64,000 bases of DNA. Origin: Simmondsia chinensis (taxonomy: Eukaryota > Streptophyta > Magnoliopsida > Caryophyllales > Simmondsiaceae). This document shows positions 1-11,330 of this stretch, piece after piece. The notes under the pieces were generated by a model. It did not search any database. It was given only the letters and a program-made list of their open reading frames with translations, and had not been told where the DNA came from. Every line of letters starts with the position of its first letter. Position 1 is the stretch's first letter. The stretch covers positions 10,563,838 to 10,627,837 of the forward strand of contig JAGTTD010000019.1 of assembly GCA_018398585.1 (NCBI GenBank), given 5' to 3'. Made by a program: the position numbers and the translations under genes.

Positions 1-1980
1 GTATTTTGAAAGGGACCTGAACTCACGGTACTTAGCCACCAAAGAAGTACTGTCTCAGGAGAAGGTTTTAATTAAGGCAGGGTTGTGTGCCCCGCCTGTT
101 ATTGGTGAGTGGCATTTCTTGGGTCAATGAAACCTTTCTTTACTTGGATTTTCTATTTTTCCTCTTCTTTTTTTTTTGTGTCATGGCAGGAAGCTAACAT
201 AGACGTGGTAGGGCTTACTGAAGCCTACCGTGAGGAATTAAGGCAAAAGAAAGGAGAGGCTGGGGGTAAGAAGACCACCAGGAATGGAAAAAGGGCTGCC
301 ATGGGGGGTAGAGAAGAGCCTCCCAAAAAGGTTACACAGTCCGAAAGGGCTAAAAATAAGAAGACCCAGATCATTACAGATAATCCTGCAGCAGGTTCCT
401 CTCAGGCGGAAGCCCCTCCTGCGCCCATTGTTCAGGCTTCTCCTGCCGTGGAAGGGCCGCTATCTACTCGTGGGGATCAAAGAGGGGACGCCTCACCACC
501 ACGGCTAGAAAAGAATATCTCCCAGGGTGAGCGACAGAGGGTAGTAACGGGTGAGCCCTTGGTTGAGGAGGGAATGGAAACTGTCGCTGAAGTTTCGGTC
601 CCTTTATCAGAGACAACTGCAGGGGAACTGCCTTCGGTTTTCGCCTGAATTACCGGGCGCTCAATCAACTTTTACTGAGGTTTAACCATCCGATGATGAA
701 GAAAGGACCGCCCAGGGTGGATTAGGCCAAAGAGGGGCATTTCCAGACCTACCTTTAGTCCCACCAGAGGGAACTTCTATCCCTTCAGAGGTCCAACCGT
801 TCTTTTCTTTATCTCTAAGGAACGAACCTCTTCTGGGAGCCCCAGTATTAGCTCAGGGACAGCCTTTGGAGGGGAGTGAGAGTGTGGGACACAGTGGGGG
901 TTTGGGCAGGCTTCCTCCCTCTTTCTCCATTGATCTATCCGCTCTTAAAGACCCTCTTCTTTCTTCTAGATTACCACCCTTGCTTTTTCAAAGCAAGGTT
1001 CCTTCAGTTGGAGAGACCCCTTTTGGAGCTCCTTCTCAACCTGCTAGTTCAAGCTCCTGTTCCTCTTTCCTTCAAGAGGGTGCTGATGCCATTCGCCGGG
1101 CTAGCTTGGCGGTATTTCCTTCATAGAGCTTATCGCCGCTTACCAGGGACACGGTTGCTACTTATGTTTTGAAGGTATCTCTTTTTACTGACTATATCAG
1201 TATATCATCATCCCAAATGTATATTTTTGCGTTGTGGTTTCAGATCAGCTCTTGGACTGCCACCATGGCTTTAGAGTGGTTTTGTGAACGAGAGGCAACC
1301 ATTCAGGAGTTGACCCACTTAAGGGAGGAGAGGAGAAAGCTAGATGAGGAGGCCCAAGAAGCAAGAACGGCGAGGGACGAGAAGGGTAGAGTTGTATAGC
1401 AGCTTACAAGAGAAAAAGAGGCCGTGGTGGAGGAAGCCCGGTTGTTAACAGAAAAAAGGACAAGGAGGTAATGGAAGCGTAGTTGGCGAAAGAGGAAAGG
1501 AAGAAAGCCATGGCAGAAGCCCAGTTAATAAGGGTAGAGAAAGAGGGAATGGCAGCTAAAGCTCAAAGACAATGGGAAGAAAAGAAGAAGATGGCGACCG
1601 AGGCCCAAAGGCTAAGGGAAGAGAAGGAAAAGATGGCGGAAGAGGTCCGGAGCCTGAGAGAAGAGTTACAAGCTAGCCAGGTACAGGCAGCAGAACTTTG
1701 TGATGAGGCCCAAGCTAAAAGGCCTGGAGTTGTGGAAAGTACAGCAGAGGCTATTTCATAGTTTAGGGCTAGCAGCGAATTCCAAGACCTGATGAGCTCC
1801 TTTTATTGGCGTGGCGTTACTTCCGGTCTTTTAGGATTTGCTAATCGCTTGGTTCGCCACGTCTCTAGCCTCAGCCATGATCTACTTCAACAGGTGGGGA
1901 ATCAATTTTATCAAGACCTTGTGCATTCACGGGGAACATCTGGGGCTCCTGGGACTTCTGGAAGTGGCCAAACCTAGCCG
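1..1980 (+). pseudogene. Antisense accessory ORF of the Tat element, with introns, decayed
   Basis: This gene lies between the integrase end and the missing 3' LTR, on the opposite strand from gag-pol. That is a known position for antisense ORFs in Tat-lineage elements. An open segment at 2-104 ends at a good donor (GGTGAGT at 104-110), followed by a T-rich tract and an acceptor at 188-189. Segment 190-648 is basic and rich in Pro, Ala and Glu. A second intron-like gap spans about 1173-1243 (GTATCT to TTTCAG). The last part, 1265-1761, encodes a coiled coil rich in Lys, Glu and Arg with repeats such as AQRLREEKEKMAEE. The splice phase at the first junction does not match, and there are stops at 646 and 1397, so it is broken. 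Its function is unknown; products of this type are usually called putative plant transposon proteins. Confidence 0.6.
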
Positions 1981-2335
1981 CCTCCCTTCAACCTCTTCTC
2001 TTTTTTTATTTGTTCTTTCCGGATAGGAACTTATCATTTTTGTTAAAGGGTTGATGACATGTGAGTTCCTTCCCCTTTTTGCGTTTGTAGGGATTCACAG
2101 TCATCACTTTACTTTGCTCCTTGTAATGACGGTATTAATGAATATCCTTTATATTTGACCCCCTTTTCTTTATTGCACTTGTTATAACTTGGTAATTGTA
2201 TTATAACAAAAATGTATACATCATCCTTCCCACGGTTTGCTTACATAGATGTTTATCCTATTCGGAATCTAGCTTACGTAACATACCCTTATATCTTATT
2301 ATACATAGTCCAAGGTTTACATGGCTATACGTAGT

Positions 2336-3633
2336 ACCTGTTAAGGTTCTTCATATTCCATGCTCGTGGAATCTTGGTACCGTCAATTCGTTCCAACTTA
2401 TAGCTTCCGTCTCCCAGTTTTTCAGCTATGCGGTAAGGCCTCTCCCAGTTTGCTGCCACTTTACCGGCCCCCATGCCTTGCTAGGCTACAGCTACTTGGC
2501 AAAGGACAAGGTCTCCTAATTCTATGCTTCCTGGGTTCACATGTTGATTGTAGTATTGAGATATTCACTGTTTCTAGGCAACTATGCAGAGAAGGGCATC
2601 TTCCCTAACCTCATCTATTAAATCGAGAGAGTGCTTTCGTTGATGCTCATTCTCCATGGTGCGATAGTGACACACACAGTAATTGGGTTCTCCTATTTCT
2701 ACAGGGATTATCGCCTCTACGCCATACGTCAACATGAACGGAGTTTCACCAGTGGCCACTCGGTAAATAGTGCGATGGGCCCACAAGACGCTAGGTAGCT
2801 CTTCCACCCATTTTCCTTTGGCCCCATCCAATCTTCGCCAAAGTTCGCTAAGTATTTGCCTGTTTTCTACTTCCGCTTGCCCATTACTTTGAGGGTAGGC
2901 CACAGAAGTGAAGTGAAGAGCGATTTTCATATTTTGGTAATACTTACGAAATCGTGGTGAATCAAACTGTGTCCAATTATCAGTTATAATGCTCCGGGGA
3001 ATCCCAAAGCGTGTAACGATATTCTTCCACAGGAATGGCGTTATCAGTGATTTTGGCTACCGGTTCAGCCTCCACCTATTTGCTGAAGTAGTCTACTACC
3101 ACTATAAAAAACTTTCTTTGCCTGCTAGCAAGTGGGAATGGCCCGGCCCCAAGATGTCTATTCCCCATTGGTCATAGGGTATGGGATCAACAATTGGGTG
3201 CAACGATACTGTTGGAGCATGGATGAGTGGTGCAAACTTTTGGCATTTGTCACATTTCTGCACCAATGTGTCCGCGTGGTTTTTTCATGGTGGGCCAAAA
3301 ATATCCTGCCCTTAATGCTCTTCCTACTAGTGTTCGTCTCCCCACGTGAACTCCACAAATTCCTTCGTGGATTTCTCTTAACACATAATTTCCTCCTTCT
3401 AAGGTTAAGCATTTCAACAACAGATGTGCAAATGATCTTTTATATTGTTGCTGATCAATTATCACAAAACGTGCGGCCTGTCTACGCAGCCTCCATGCTT
3501 CATTTTTATCCTGGGGTTCTTTTCCCTGAAGGATGAAACTTAAGATCGGATGCATCCAATTGGCCTCATGTTGCAATTGCATTATGTTTGCAAATGTGCA
3601 TCTATTTACATATTTAATATTAGCTTCTTGCAC
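2336..3633 (-). pseudogene. Integrase domain of Tat element, frameshifted
   Basis: The zinc-binding part is seen near 3400-3250 (IHEGICGVHVGRRTL ... AGYFWPTM). The catalytic core follows with the first Asp in WGIDILGP (about 3160), the second in ITDNWTQF (about 2990) and the Glu in PQSNGQAEVENR (about 2880). Minus-strand translation continues to about 2336 with the C-terminal GPY/F-like segment, including ANWERPYRI and IPRAWNMKNLNRY. At least three frameshifts and two stops break the reading frame. In an intact copy it would insert the cDNA into the host genome. Normal length is about 400-450 residues, so nearly the whole domain is represented. Confidence 0.85.
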
Positions 3634-3799
3634 TTACACGTGCCCTCTTCGCGGTTCTATAGTGTACCCGGTGCTAGCCAAATGGCTTAGTTCATCAGCA
3701 CGTCAGTTATCTTCTCGCGAAATCCCTTGTATGTTAAACCTTTCTAACTCAGAAATCCTTGCCTTGGCAAGCTCCAAGTACTAGGTCAAGTGAGGTTCT

Positions 3800-4399
3800 T
3801 TAGTTCCATTTGTTTCCGGTCCCCTGATTCACAATTAAATCTAAGTCGCTCAGTACCTCTATACATGTAGCTCCTGCAGCCTTAGCGTAATCGATCCCGA
3901 ACAATAACGCTTCATATTCAGTTTCATTGTTGGTAGCCTCAAAATTTAACCTTACTACGTACTTTGCAGACCTTCCTTCCGGATTTACCAGTACTATCCC
4001 TACACCACGACCTTCCTGGTTTGCAGACCCATCTATGAATACCTTCCAGGTGGGCTTCTCCTCATGAGGTGCGGGCAGTTCAAGTCCTTCAGTATTAAAG
4101 TCACACTCCACTAGGAAGTCCGTCAAGGCCTGGCCCTTAATAGCTCGTCGAGGTTGATAACGTATGTCATACCCCGAAAGCTTAACTTCCCATCCCAACA
4201 TCCTTCCTGAGCAATCTAACTTGGATATCAATATCTTAAACGGAAGGTTGGTCAGCACGATTATGGTGTGAGACTGAAAATAAGGCCTTAGCTTTCGTGC
4301 AGCGCTAATGAGAGCTAAGGTAGTTTCCTCGATTGCAGGGTTCCTCCTTTCAGGATCTTTGAGAGTTTGACTCACAAAGTATACAAGCAATTGTTGCCC
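3800..4399 (-). pseudogene. RNase H region of Tat element, two RNase H units
   Basis: The first part (LVYFVSQTLKDPERR ... ALISAARKLRPYFQSH) is the RNase H that normally follows a gypsy RT. After the linker QALTDFLVECDF comes a second unit with FIDGSANQEGRGVGIVL, NNETEYEALLFGIDYA and LSDLDLIVNQ. These carry the Asp, Glu and Asp expected of an archaeal-type RNase H. The double arrangement is characteristic of the Tat lineage. A single TAA at 4402-4400 separates this otherwise in-frame segment from the RT. The end of the second unit, beyond about 3800, is degraded. Confidence 0.86.
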
Positions 4400-5360
4400 T
4401 TAACGACCAGCTATCAGCACAGCACTTGTCGAATTTTCAGACACTTCTAAGTAAAGTCTTAGATCTTCGTTTGGTACGGGTGAGGTAATGGTGGGGAGAT
4501 GTGCCAAATGCTGCTTCAGTTGGTTAAAGGCGTGTGCACATTCTTCATTCCAGACAAACGACTGTTTCTTTTGTAACGTTTTGAAGAACGGTAAAGCCTT
4601 TTCGGCAGAATGGCCAATGAATAGATTGAGAGAGGCCATATAGCCGAACAACTTCTGGACGTCCTTAGGTGAACCAGGGGATCCCATTTCCAGGATAGCA
4701 CGAACCTTTCTGGGGTTTGCCTCAATTCCACGTGAGGTCACTATGAATCCCAAAAACTTGCCATCCGGTATGGCAAATGAGCATTTCTCTGGATTCAATT
4801 TCATGCGGTAGTGCCGGAGTTCTTCTAAGGCCTCTTTCAAATCAGAGACGTGTTCCAGTTTCTGCCTTGACTTGACGATCATATCATCCACATACACTTC
4901 CATGTTGCGTCCAATTTGAGGAGCGAAGACTTTATTAACCAAATGTTGATAGGTAGCTCTGGCTTTCTTAAGTCCAAATGGCATCACCTTGTAACAATAG
5001 GCGCCTGTCGCAGTTATAAAGGCCATTTTTTCCTCATCGTGCGAATGCATTTGAATCTGATAGTATCCTGAGAATGCGTCCATAAAGCTAAATAGCTCGC
5101 ATCCTGCTGTAGAATCCACCAGTCTATTGATCTTGGGTAATGGATATGAATCCTTTGGTAGGCATCATTAAGATCAGTAAAATCTACACACATTCTCCAG
5201 CTTCCATTTTGCTTTTTGACCAGCACCACTTTACCGAGCCATTCAGGGTAAAATGCCTCTCATATAAATCCAACTCGAGTTAACTTTTGTACCTCCTCCT
5301 TGATAGCCTCATTGCGTTCCTCGCAAAAATTGCATTTTCGTTGCTTAACGGGTGCTTTGT
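4400..5360 (-). pseudogene. Reverse transcriptase of Tat element, frameshifted
   Basis: The N-terminal RT segment reads EEVQKLTRVGFI, a stop, then EAFYPEWLGKVVLVKK near 5320-5215. CVDFTDLNDAY follows. A frameshift near 5130 leads into FMDAFSGYYQIQM, which holds the first catalytic Asp. The active-site box YVDDMIVKS is intact near 4890, followed by LNPEKCSFAI and FLGFIVTSRGIEANP, both typical of Ty3/gypsy RT. In an intact element this enzyme copies the RNA into cDNA inside virus-like particles. One stop (TGA in place of an Arg codon is likely) and one frameshift disrupt it. Confidence 0.88.
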
Positions 5361-5603
5361 TGGGGTGCACATTAAGCTAATGAGTGATCACCTCAGGCGG
5401 TATTCCAGGCATTTCTTCCGTAGCAAATGCAAAAACATCGCGGTATTGTCTTAGAAGCTCTCCAATTTCTTCCCTCAAACGCGGAGGAAGTGAAGTGCCG
5501 AAATGAGTATAACATCCCGATTATAATTTGTACCTTTCGAGAAGGGGTGGAGCTGGATGTTGATTTAGAAAGGCTCCTGATTCAGCTGACTCAGCAGCCA
5601 TGA

Positions 5604-6005
5604 TTATTGAGTCAGGGAAAGTATGGTAATATTTGGAGGTCGAACCCTGGCTTCTCGTATCGTCATTATGTCTCCAGTATCAATCTCGAACTTCATAGCC
5701 AGATAATAGGTTGATACCACCGCTTTCAAGTGGTTTAAGGAAGTTCTTCCCAGAATTACGTTATACGCGGAGGGTGTGCTTATTACCAAAAACCCAATCC
5801 TTAACGTACGATGCTTTCCTGCACTCCGAAAAACCGTGGTTGGCATTATTCTTCCTTTCGGGGTGATAGGAGTCCCTGTGAATCCCACGACGAGGCACGG
5901 TGCAGGGGTAAGGGTTGCGGTTGGTATCCCTATCTGGGCGTAACATTGCAAAAAGTGTATATCTGCAGAGCTACCCTGGTCAACCAAGATCCTACCCACG
6001 ATGTG
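5604..6005 (-). pseudogene. Retropepsin-like aspartic protease of Tat element
   Basis: The segment begins RILVDQGSSADIHFLQ and includes TPKGRIMPTTVF and YNVILGRTSLNHLKAVVST, the latter being the second conserved loop of plant gypsy proteases. The catalytic triplet reads DQG. Plant Tat proteases normally show DNG or DTG, so this copy has an unusual residue. The preceding segment (QEDTLVISADIC) is the usual linker between gag and protease. Nearly the full domain of about 130 residues is open. The region 5229-5604 between it and the RT is a degraded linker. Confidence 0.82.
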
Positions 6006-7422
6006 TTAGCAGATGTCAGCGGAGATGACCAGAGTGTCCTCCTGTCGTATGTTCCTCCCTTGAGCGTCTTTCTCAGTAAACCCTACGCATCTGGATTTTT
6101 CATATGTAACGTGCGGTTCTCCCCCTTTCCCTTCTAGTGTCCTCTCGTGTGGAGAGGGGTGCGGTTTTCCTATGATGGTAGCTATGACCTTGGGCGCTGA
6201 ACTCCTAGGGTTACTACCGTCATCCTCGGGCTTTTGAGCCTTTCCTGCTTTTATCTTCTTCAAACTTGCATATTCTTCCCATTGTCCCATGCGCTTGGCT
6301 TCCTTTATGCGATACTCCAAGGTACAGCATTCTGCTGTGTTGTGAGTTGAGGTTTTATGGAAGTCGAATCGCTTTGGGTGGTTATCCTAAGATGGTACAG
6401 TGTCAGAATCATTGGATGGTTCAACTGTCTTTACTTCCAGGAATGGTCGGGGAACTTGCGGTTGAGGTTATGGTTTAAAAGTAGGCGCAGGCCTCCTTGC
6501 TGGACCGTTGTTACCTTGTGGTGTCTTGACATTGTTTCTGGGTTCCAGGGACACCCTTGCTCGTGCCTATTCTGGCCTTGAGGTTGCCTGCATGACGTCC
6601 TCAGCTGAGTTATATTTATTAGCTTTTTGCCATAAATCGTCAATTGTCGATGGCGGCGCCTTTGCCATTGCAAATTTAAAACTGGAATTTTGTAGTTCGT
6701 TGACAAAGGCAGTAACGGCTATTTCATCAAACAGAGTTGCAACATCAATCATTGCACGTGTGAACCGCCGCACAATACTCCTCAATGGTTCCAATTCATG
6801 CTACTACAGCTTAAGAAGGTGAGTTGCCGTCTTCTTCCTTTGTTTGTTGAACACGAAGTGACGAACAAATCGTTCTGAGAGGTCGAAAAAACTATCTACT
6901 GATGAATTGGGTAGGGAAGCAATCTGGGCTACTCCTTTCAAGGTAGCCGGGAAACACTTGCACCATATGTCTTTCCCCACATCTTGTAGATACACTTGTG
7001 CCATGAACCCGGCTAGATGATCCTCTGGGTCTGGAGTTCCATCAAAGGGTGCAATGTTTGGGATTTTTACCTTCCCTGCTTGGGCAAGAAGGATCCGGGG
7101 AATAAACGGTGAATGAGTTCCTGGTACCCAACACACTACGGCAGCTCTAGTGGTCCTTCCATCACCTCTCTTTGCGTGATTCCAATACGTGCTTGCCATG
7201 GAGGCGGTAGTTATGTTGGGATTATCAGTTGGGGTGTGTTGTAACGTTCCCCTTGTGGCCGTGAATCGACTTGGATCAAGGATGCGTTCCATATCGTTGT
7301 GGGGCACTTGCATAAAGAGATGGCGTATTTGCTGTTGGAGCCTAATTAAATTGTTCTTGGGTTACATAGTCCAGGTTTGTGTGTCCCCCGTTGGGGGTGA
7401 TGGATTGACTAGTGTTTGTCAT
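6006..7422 (-). pseudogene. Gag of Tat element, frameshifted
   Basis: The likely start ATG is at 7422-7420, about 25 nt past the primer binding site. A frameshift or stop follows near 7345. The retrotransposon gag core is clear: FIPRILLAQAGKVKIPNI, PFDGTPDPEDHLAGFMAQV, CFPATLKGVAQ and FFDLSERFVRHFV. The next segment (RFTRAMIDVATLFDEIAVTA) is in another frame. A zinc-knuckle-like FHKTSTHNTAECCTLEYRI lies near 6350 on the minus strand. The C-terminal segment EEYASLKKIKAGKAQKPEDD runs into the protease linker. Gag would form the particle and package the RNA. Confidence 0.83.
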
Positions 7423-7446
7423 TTGAGAAAAACTTTTTTTACCCTT

Positions 7447-7462
7447 CCCACAAACGGCGCCA
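7447..7462 (-). other. Primer binding site of Tat element
   Basis: On the minus strand the LTR ends CCCCGAAACA. Two bases later TGGCGCCGTTTGTGGG begins. The first nine to ten bases would pair with the 3' end of plant tRNA-Asp as I remember it (ends GGCAACGGCGCCA). The same site, slightly changed, follows the LTRs of the elements at 8043-16872 and 23281-34625. Confidence 0.75.
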
Positions 7463-7464
7463 AT

Positions 7465-7755
7465 TGTTTCGGGGTTTTTTGGTTGGGTTCGAGAAGGGGG
7501 AACTAGGCTTAAGTTCCTTGGGTTTGCCTTTTATTTATAGGGAGTAGGAGGAGATTTGGGGATGCTTAGGGGCGGCCAAGTAGAAGGTGGGCGGTATAAA
7601 TAAGGAGGAGCTGTAATAGGTGGGCAGTATATAGGTGAGTGGTATATAGGTGGGCGGTATGACTCTTGCGATAATCCCACCGCCATCTCTGTGAACCATT
7701 TTTGCACTTATCAATATGTGCCTTAAGGGCATATGTTAGAAAAATCCTTTTAACA
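7465..7755 (-). repeat. 5' LTR of the Tat element (right edge uncertain)
   Basis: The plus-strand start TGTTTCGGGG at 7465 is fixed by the adjacent primer binding site. A minus-strand TATA box (TATAAATA) lies at 7539-7532. The U3 part carries four or five short direct repeats of the type TAGGTGGGCGGTAT around 7580-7665. A TG...CA end is possible at 7755. No second LTR copy is in the window to confirm it. Confidence 0.6.
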
Positions 7756-8037
7756 ATTACATTTTTATAATTATTTTTCCAAAATTAATTTTTTAAAATT
7801 AGGGTTGGAGTACTTTTGGGTAAAAATTTTAATTTTTACTTCTAATTTTGATTTTTTCCCCCCTGTTTCTCTCTATAAGCATAAAATAAAATCTGATTTA
7901 AATCGATTTTTGTGTGAACTAATGAATTATAAGAACACATTTACTTTTTTCTATTAAAAGAAATACTTCTTTTGTTTAAAATAATACAATGCACTACATG
8001 AAATATTATTCGTGCTTGAGAAATTTCAAAGTAATCT
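7756..8037. other. AT-rich spacer between two LTR elements
   Basis: No ORF or recognised repeat is visible. It is the left flank of the next element, and its last five bases (8038-8042, ACCAT) form that element's target duplication. Confidence 0.6.
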
Positions 8038-8042
8038 ACCAT

Positions 8043-9178
8043 TGTTTATGGTGTTCTTTGGTTAGGTTCTAGATGAGAACGGGACTCAACCCTCACTTGA
8101 GGAAGCAGCTGCTGGTGCGTTTAACCCGGGTTCCCTTGCAAAACAAGCAAGACCTTCAGAGGGACCCACGGGTTTGCCCGCGGAAGACCCCTCCGATGCC
8201 TAAGTTAGTAAAGGCATAAAAATAATAATATCTGATAAGTAAATAGCATAAAGTAAATAATAATAAATACTTATCGTATACGGAGAGGGGCCTTGGTAGC
8301 TGGTGGCCGGAATCCGTACCGACGAGGTGGCCGGAGAGGAGAACGGCACTGATGGTCGGAGCCGTACGGGCGAGGTGGCCGGCGCATGGTCGGAGTTGTA
8401 CCGGCAAGGTGACTGGGGTTAAACCGGAGTGAGAGGAGAGAGAGAGATGGGTGGTTGTATTGTTGGGTTGTTAGGAGAGAGAAAGGGGGCTACTTGTGCC
8501 TTGGGTGTGAGGAGAGGGAGAATGGGGTCTTTATAGAGAGAGAGGGTGGTCGGTACCGGGCGGGCAGTCGGTACCGGCGAGGGTGTCATGCGGTAGAGGT
8601 GAGAGAGGGAGGCGGTAGTGGTGCCGAGGTGGTCGGCGGTACCGAGGTGAGAGAGGGAGGCGGTAGTGGTGCCGCGGTGGTCGGCGGTACCGAGGTGAGA
8701 GAGGGGGGCGGTACTTGGTAGAGGAGAGAGGAGGCGAGGCGGTAGTGGTGCCGGGCGGTAGTGGAACCACGGTGGTCAGGCGGTAGAGGTGAGAGAGAGG
8801 CGGTAGGAGAGAGAGTGAGATGGTGGAGGTATGAGGAGAGAAAGATGACCGAGGAGGAAGAGGGGTGGTAGTACCGTCGTAGTGCCGGTGAGGTCAGCCG
8901 CTGCTGGTAGCCGGGGTCAAGCGGTCAAGCAGTACCGGGTCATGGTGGCTGGTCATGGTGGCAAGGGTGGTAGGAGTGAGAAAGACGGTGGGGAGCCTTA
9001 GGGAAGAAGGCAAGCAGGAGAGAGAAAGAGGGGGAGTCAGAGGAGAGAGAGAGAGAGAGCACGTGGGAGAGAGAGAAAAAAGGAGGAGAGAGAAAGAATA
9101 AAATAAAACTATATTTAATTTTCGTTATTGTGTCGTTACTCTATTTTAATTTTGACCTGCTTATTTTTATCCTCTACA
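8043..9178 (-). repeat. 3' LTR of the pol-less element
   Basis: It begins TGTTTATGGTG and ends CCTCTACA on the plus strand. It holds a conserved R/U5 hairpin at about 8157-8195, a TATAAAG box on the minus strand near 8531, and two full plus one partial copy of a 48-bp GA/GC-rich repeat at about 8600-8715. It is 1136 bp long, shorter than its partner because of fewer 48-bp units and the absence of a segment of about 60 bp. Confidence 0.88.
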
Positions 9179-9194
9179 GTTAGCCCCCCACCTC
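9179..9194 (-). other. Polypurine tract of the pol-less element
   Basis: On the minus strand GAGGTGGGGGGCTAAC directly precedes the LTR start TGTAGAGG. This is where plus-strand DNA synthesis would be primed. The tract resembles the one at 31916-31929. Confidence 0.75.
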
Positions 9195-10090
9195 ATGGGC
9201 GAATGGGACCTATTCATATTCGGCCGTGGAATGTACAACATCCAAAGGCTTCGTCCATTTGTGGACTGTCAAGATTTTGTTCATGAAGGTTATGAGTCAT
9301 GAAAAAGTTTATAGGCATTAACTGTGAGGTCCTTTTAAGTGAACCTTGCTCTAGTTTATCCATCCACGGCTTCTTTGTTGCGGTTTTTACACCGGCATTT
9401 GGTTCTATGCTTCTTTGTTTGATGAACATTTTTAACTTTTAAGATTTGTTTTAGGGCTCGAAGAACTCGAGCCCTTTAAGGATTATGTTTGTTGGATCTT
9501 CCCACGGCAAGGTACTTGAAGATGCCTATAATTGCTTGCATAGGTAGTTATTGTGGGCGTTGCTTCATTCCATTTGTTAATTCTTGGCATGATCCTTAGG
9601 AATGGTATTCCTGATAGGAGGCGTTCCTGGTCGAACAACAGTCTTTGGAGACGTTATTCAATCTGACGTGGTTAACTTTTAGCGTGGCCTCTAGGAATTG
9701 TATTCCTGGATGGAGGCGTTGTTCATGGTCGTGTAACGGCTGTTGGAGACACTGTTCTACTTAATTTCGTAGAGCGGTTATTCGGAGTGGTTAATTTTAA
9801 GATTTTTCCAAATGTTAGCCGTTGGGCTTAGGCACAGATGACGGCATATTTAGTTTCCAAATTCTTACTTGTGAACCAAGACGAGGCATGCTATGAGTAT
9901 TTTAATCCTTTGCCCCCGGTTGTGGGCTGGATTGGAGCATATTGCGATTACTTTTTAACTCTTAGGGCGGAATGTACAATGATTGTTTTGAATTCCTAGC
10001 CCCCAGCCGCAGGCCGGGTCGGAGTGTATTTTAATGTTGGCTAATGCGTAATTCGTTTGTCGATACCGGTTGGAGCGCAAGTCGCCTACC
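9195..10090. other. Non-coding interior with short diverged repeats
   Basis: No coding homology is visible. Two copies of a segment of the type GGAAT.GTATTCCTG.....GGAGGCGTT occur near 9599 and 9696. Segments ending in AGCCCCCAGCCGCAGGC-like runs occur near 9905 and 9995. Confidence 0.5.
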
Positions 10091-10099
10091 AAAGAGGCG

Positions 10100-10345
10100 T
10101 TTATGGCTCAAATATGTTTTATCTGCCCGGGAAGGGCTTTATGATTTAAGTATGTCTTACCTGCCTGAGAAGGACTTATGGTTATGTCTGAGTACTGCTT
10201 GCCTGAGGAGGGCTTATAGCGTAAGTGTAGCTTACGTGCCTGAGAAGGGCTTACCGTTATGTTTGAGTAATGCTTGCCTGAGGAGGGCTTATAGCGTAAG
10301 TGTGTCTTACCAGCCTGAAAAGGGCTTATGGCTTGACTGAATATC
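10100..10345. repeat. Tandem repeat of the TGCCTGAGAAGGGCTTA type
   Basis: About six units of 35-45 bp share CTTACCTGCCTGAGAAGGGCT. They form alternating longer units, for example the near-identical stretch around 10195 and 10275. No function can be assigned. Confidence 0.65.
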
Positions 10346-10362
10346 ATCAACTCTGATGTTAG

Positions 10363-11330
10363 GTGGGGTACACAACTGCGGGCTCTCAAGCCGGTGAGAG
10401 TTTACCGCCCGTCCCTATGTTAGGTGGGACACAAACAACCGCCTCGGTGCTAGATGCGGCACACACAATCGCGGGCTCTCAAACCGGTGAGAGTTTACCG
10501 CCCATCCCAATGTTAGGTGGGACACAAACAACCGCCCCGGTGTTAGGTGGGGCACACACAACCACGGGCTCTCAAACCGGTGACAGTATACCGTCCGTCC
10601 CGATGTTAAGTGGGACACAAACAACCGCCCCAGTATTAAATGGGACACACACAATCCCGGGCTCTCAAACCGTTGAGAGTTTACCGCCCGTCCCCATGTT
10701 AGGTGGGACACAAACAACCACCCCGGTGTTAGGTGGGGCACACACAATCGCGGGCTCTCAAACCGGTGAGAGTTTACCACCCGTCCCGATGTTAGGTGAG
10801 ACACAAACAACGGCCCCAGTGTTAGGTGGGGCACACACAACCGCAAGCTCTCAAACCGGTGAGAGAATACCGCCCGTCCTGATGTTAGGTGGGACACAAA
10901 CAACTGCCCCGGTGTTAGATGGGGCACACACAATCGCGGGCTCTCAAACCTGTGAGAGTTTACCACCCGTCCCGATGTTAGGTGGGACACAAACAACCGC
11001 CCCTGTGTTAGGTGGGGCACACACAACCGCGGGCTCTCAAATCGGTGAGAGTATACCTCCCGTCCCGATGTTAGGTGGGACACAAACAACTGCCCCGGTG
11101 TTAGATGGGGCACACACAATCCCGGGCTTTCAAATCGGTGAGAGTTGACCACCCGTCCCGATGTTAGGTGGGACACAAACAACCGCCCCAGTGTTAGGTG
11201 GGGCACACACAACCGCGGGCTCTCAAACCGGTGAGAGTATACCGCCCGTCCTGATGTTAGGTGGGACACAAACAACTGCCCCTGTGTTAGATGGGGCACA
11301 CAACTGTAGACTTTCAAGTTAGGCAAAAGC
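10363..11330. repeat. 93-bp tandem repeat array, open on both strands
   Basis: Ten copies of a 93-bp unit start with TGTTAGGTGGGACACAAAC. Because 93 is a multiple of three, the array stays open for 261 codons on the plus strand (10363-11148) and 303 codons on the minus strand (10415-11326). Both would encode 31-residue repeats. The minus frame is the sense strand of the element and reads CVPHLTPGQLFVSHLTSGR and similar. No known domain is present. Each unit also contains an inverted repeat CTCTCAAACCGGTGAGAG. I regard the ORFs as by-products of the repeat period, though translation cannot be excluded. Confidence 0.75.

Larger units (their letters stand above)
1..7755 (-). mobile_element. Ty3/gypsy LTR retrotransposon, Tat lineage, partial and decayed
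   Basis: Reading on the minus strand gives one LTR, primer binding site, gag, protease, reverse transcriptase, RNase H and integrase in the Ty3/gypsy order, followed at 1-1980 by an ORF in antisense orientation. The Tat lineage is indicated by a second, archaeal-like RNase H after the ordinary one, by the form of the gag and protease motifs, and by the antisense ORF. The other LTR lies to the left of the window. Frameshifts and stop codons in every domain show the copy is inactive. The right edge is uncertain: TG...CA ends are possible at 7755 or 7761. Confidence 0.88.

Noticed and set aside
7588..7600. Plus-strand TATAAATA in the Tat LTR
   Set aside because: The element is on minus and has its own TATA box at 7539-7532. 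This copy lies inside short direct repeats.
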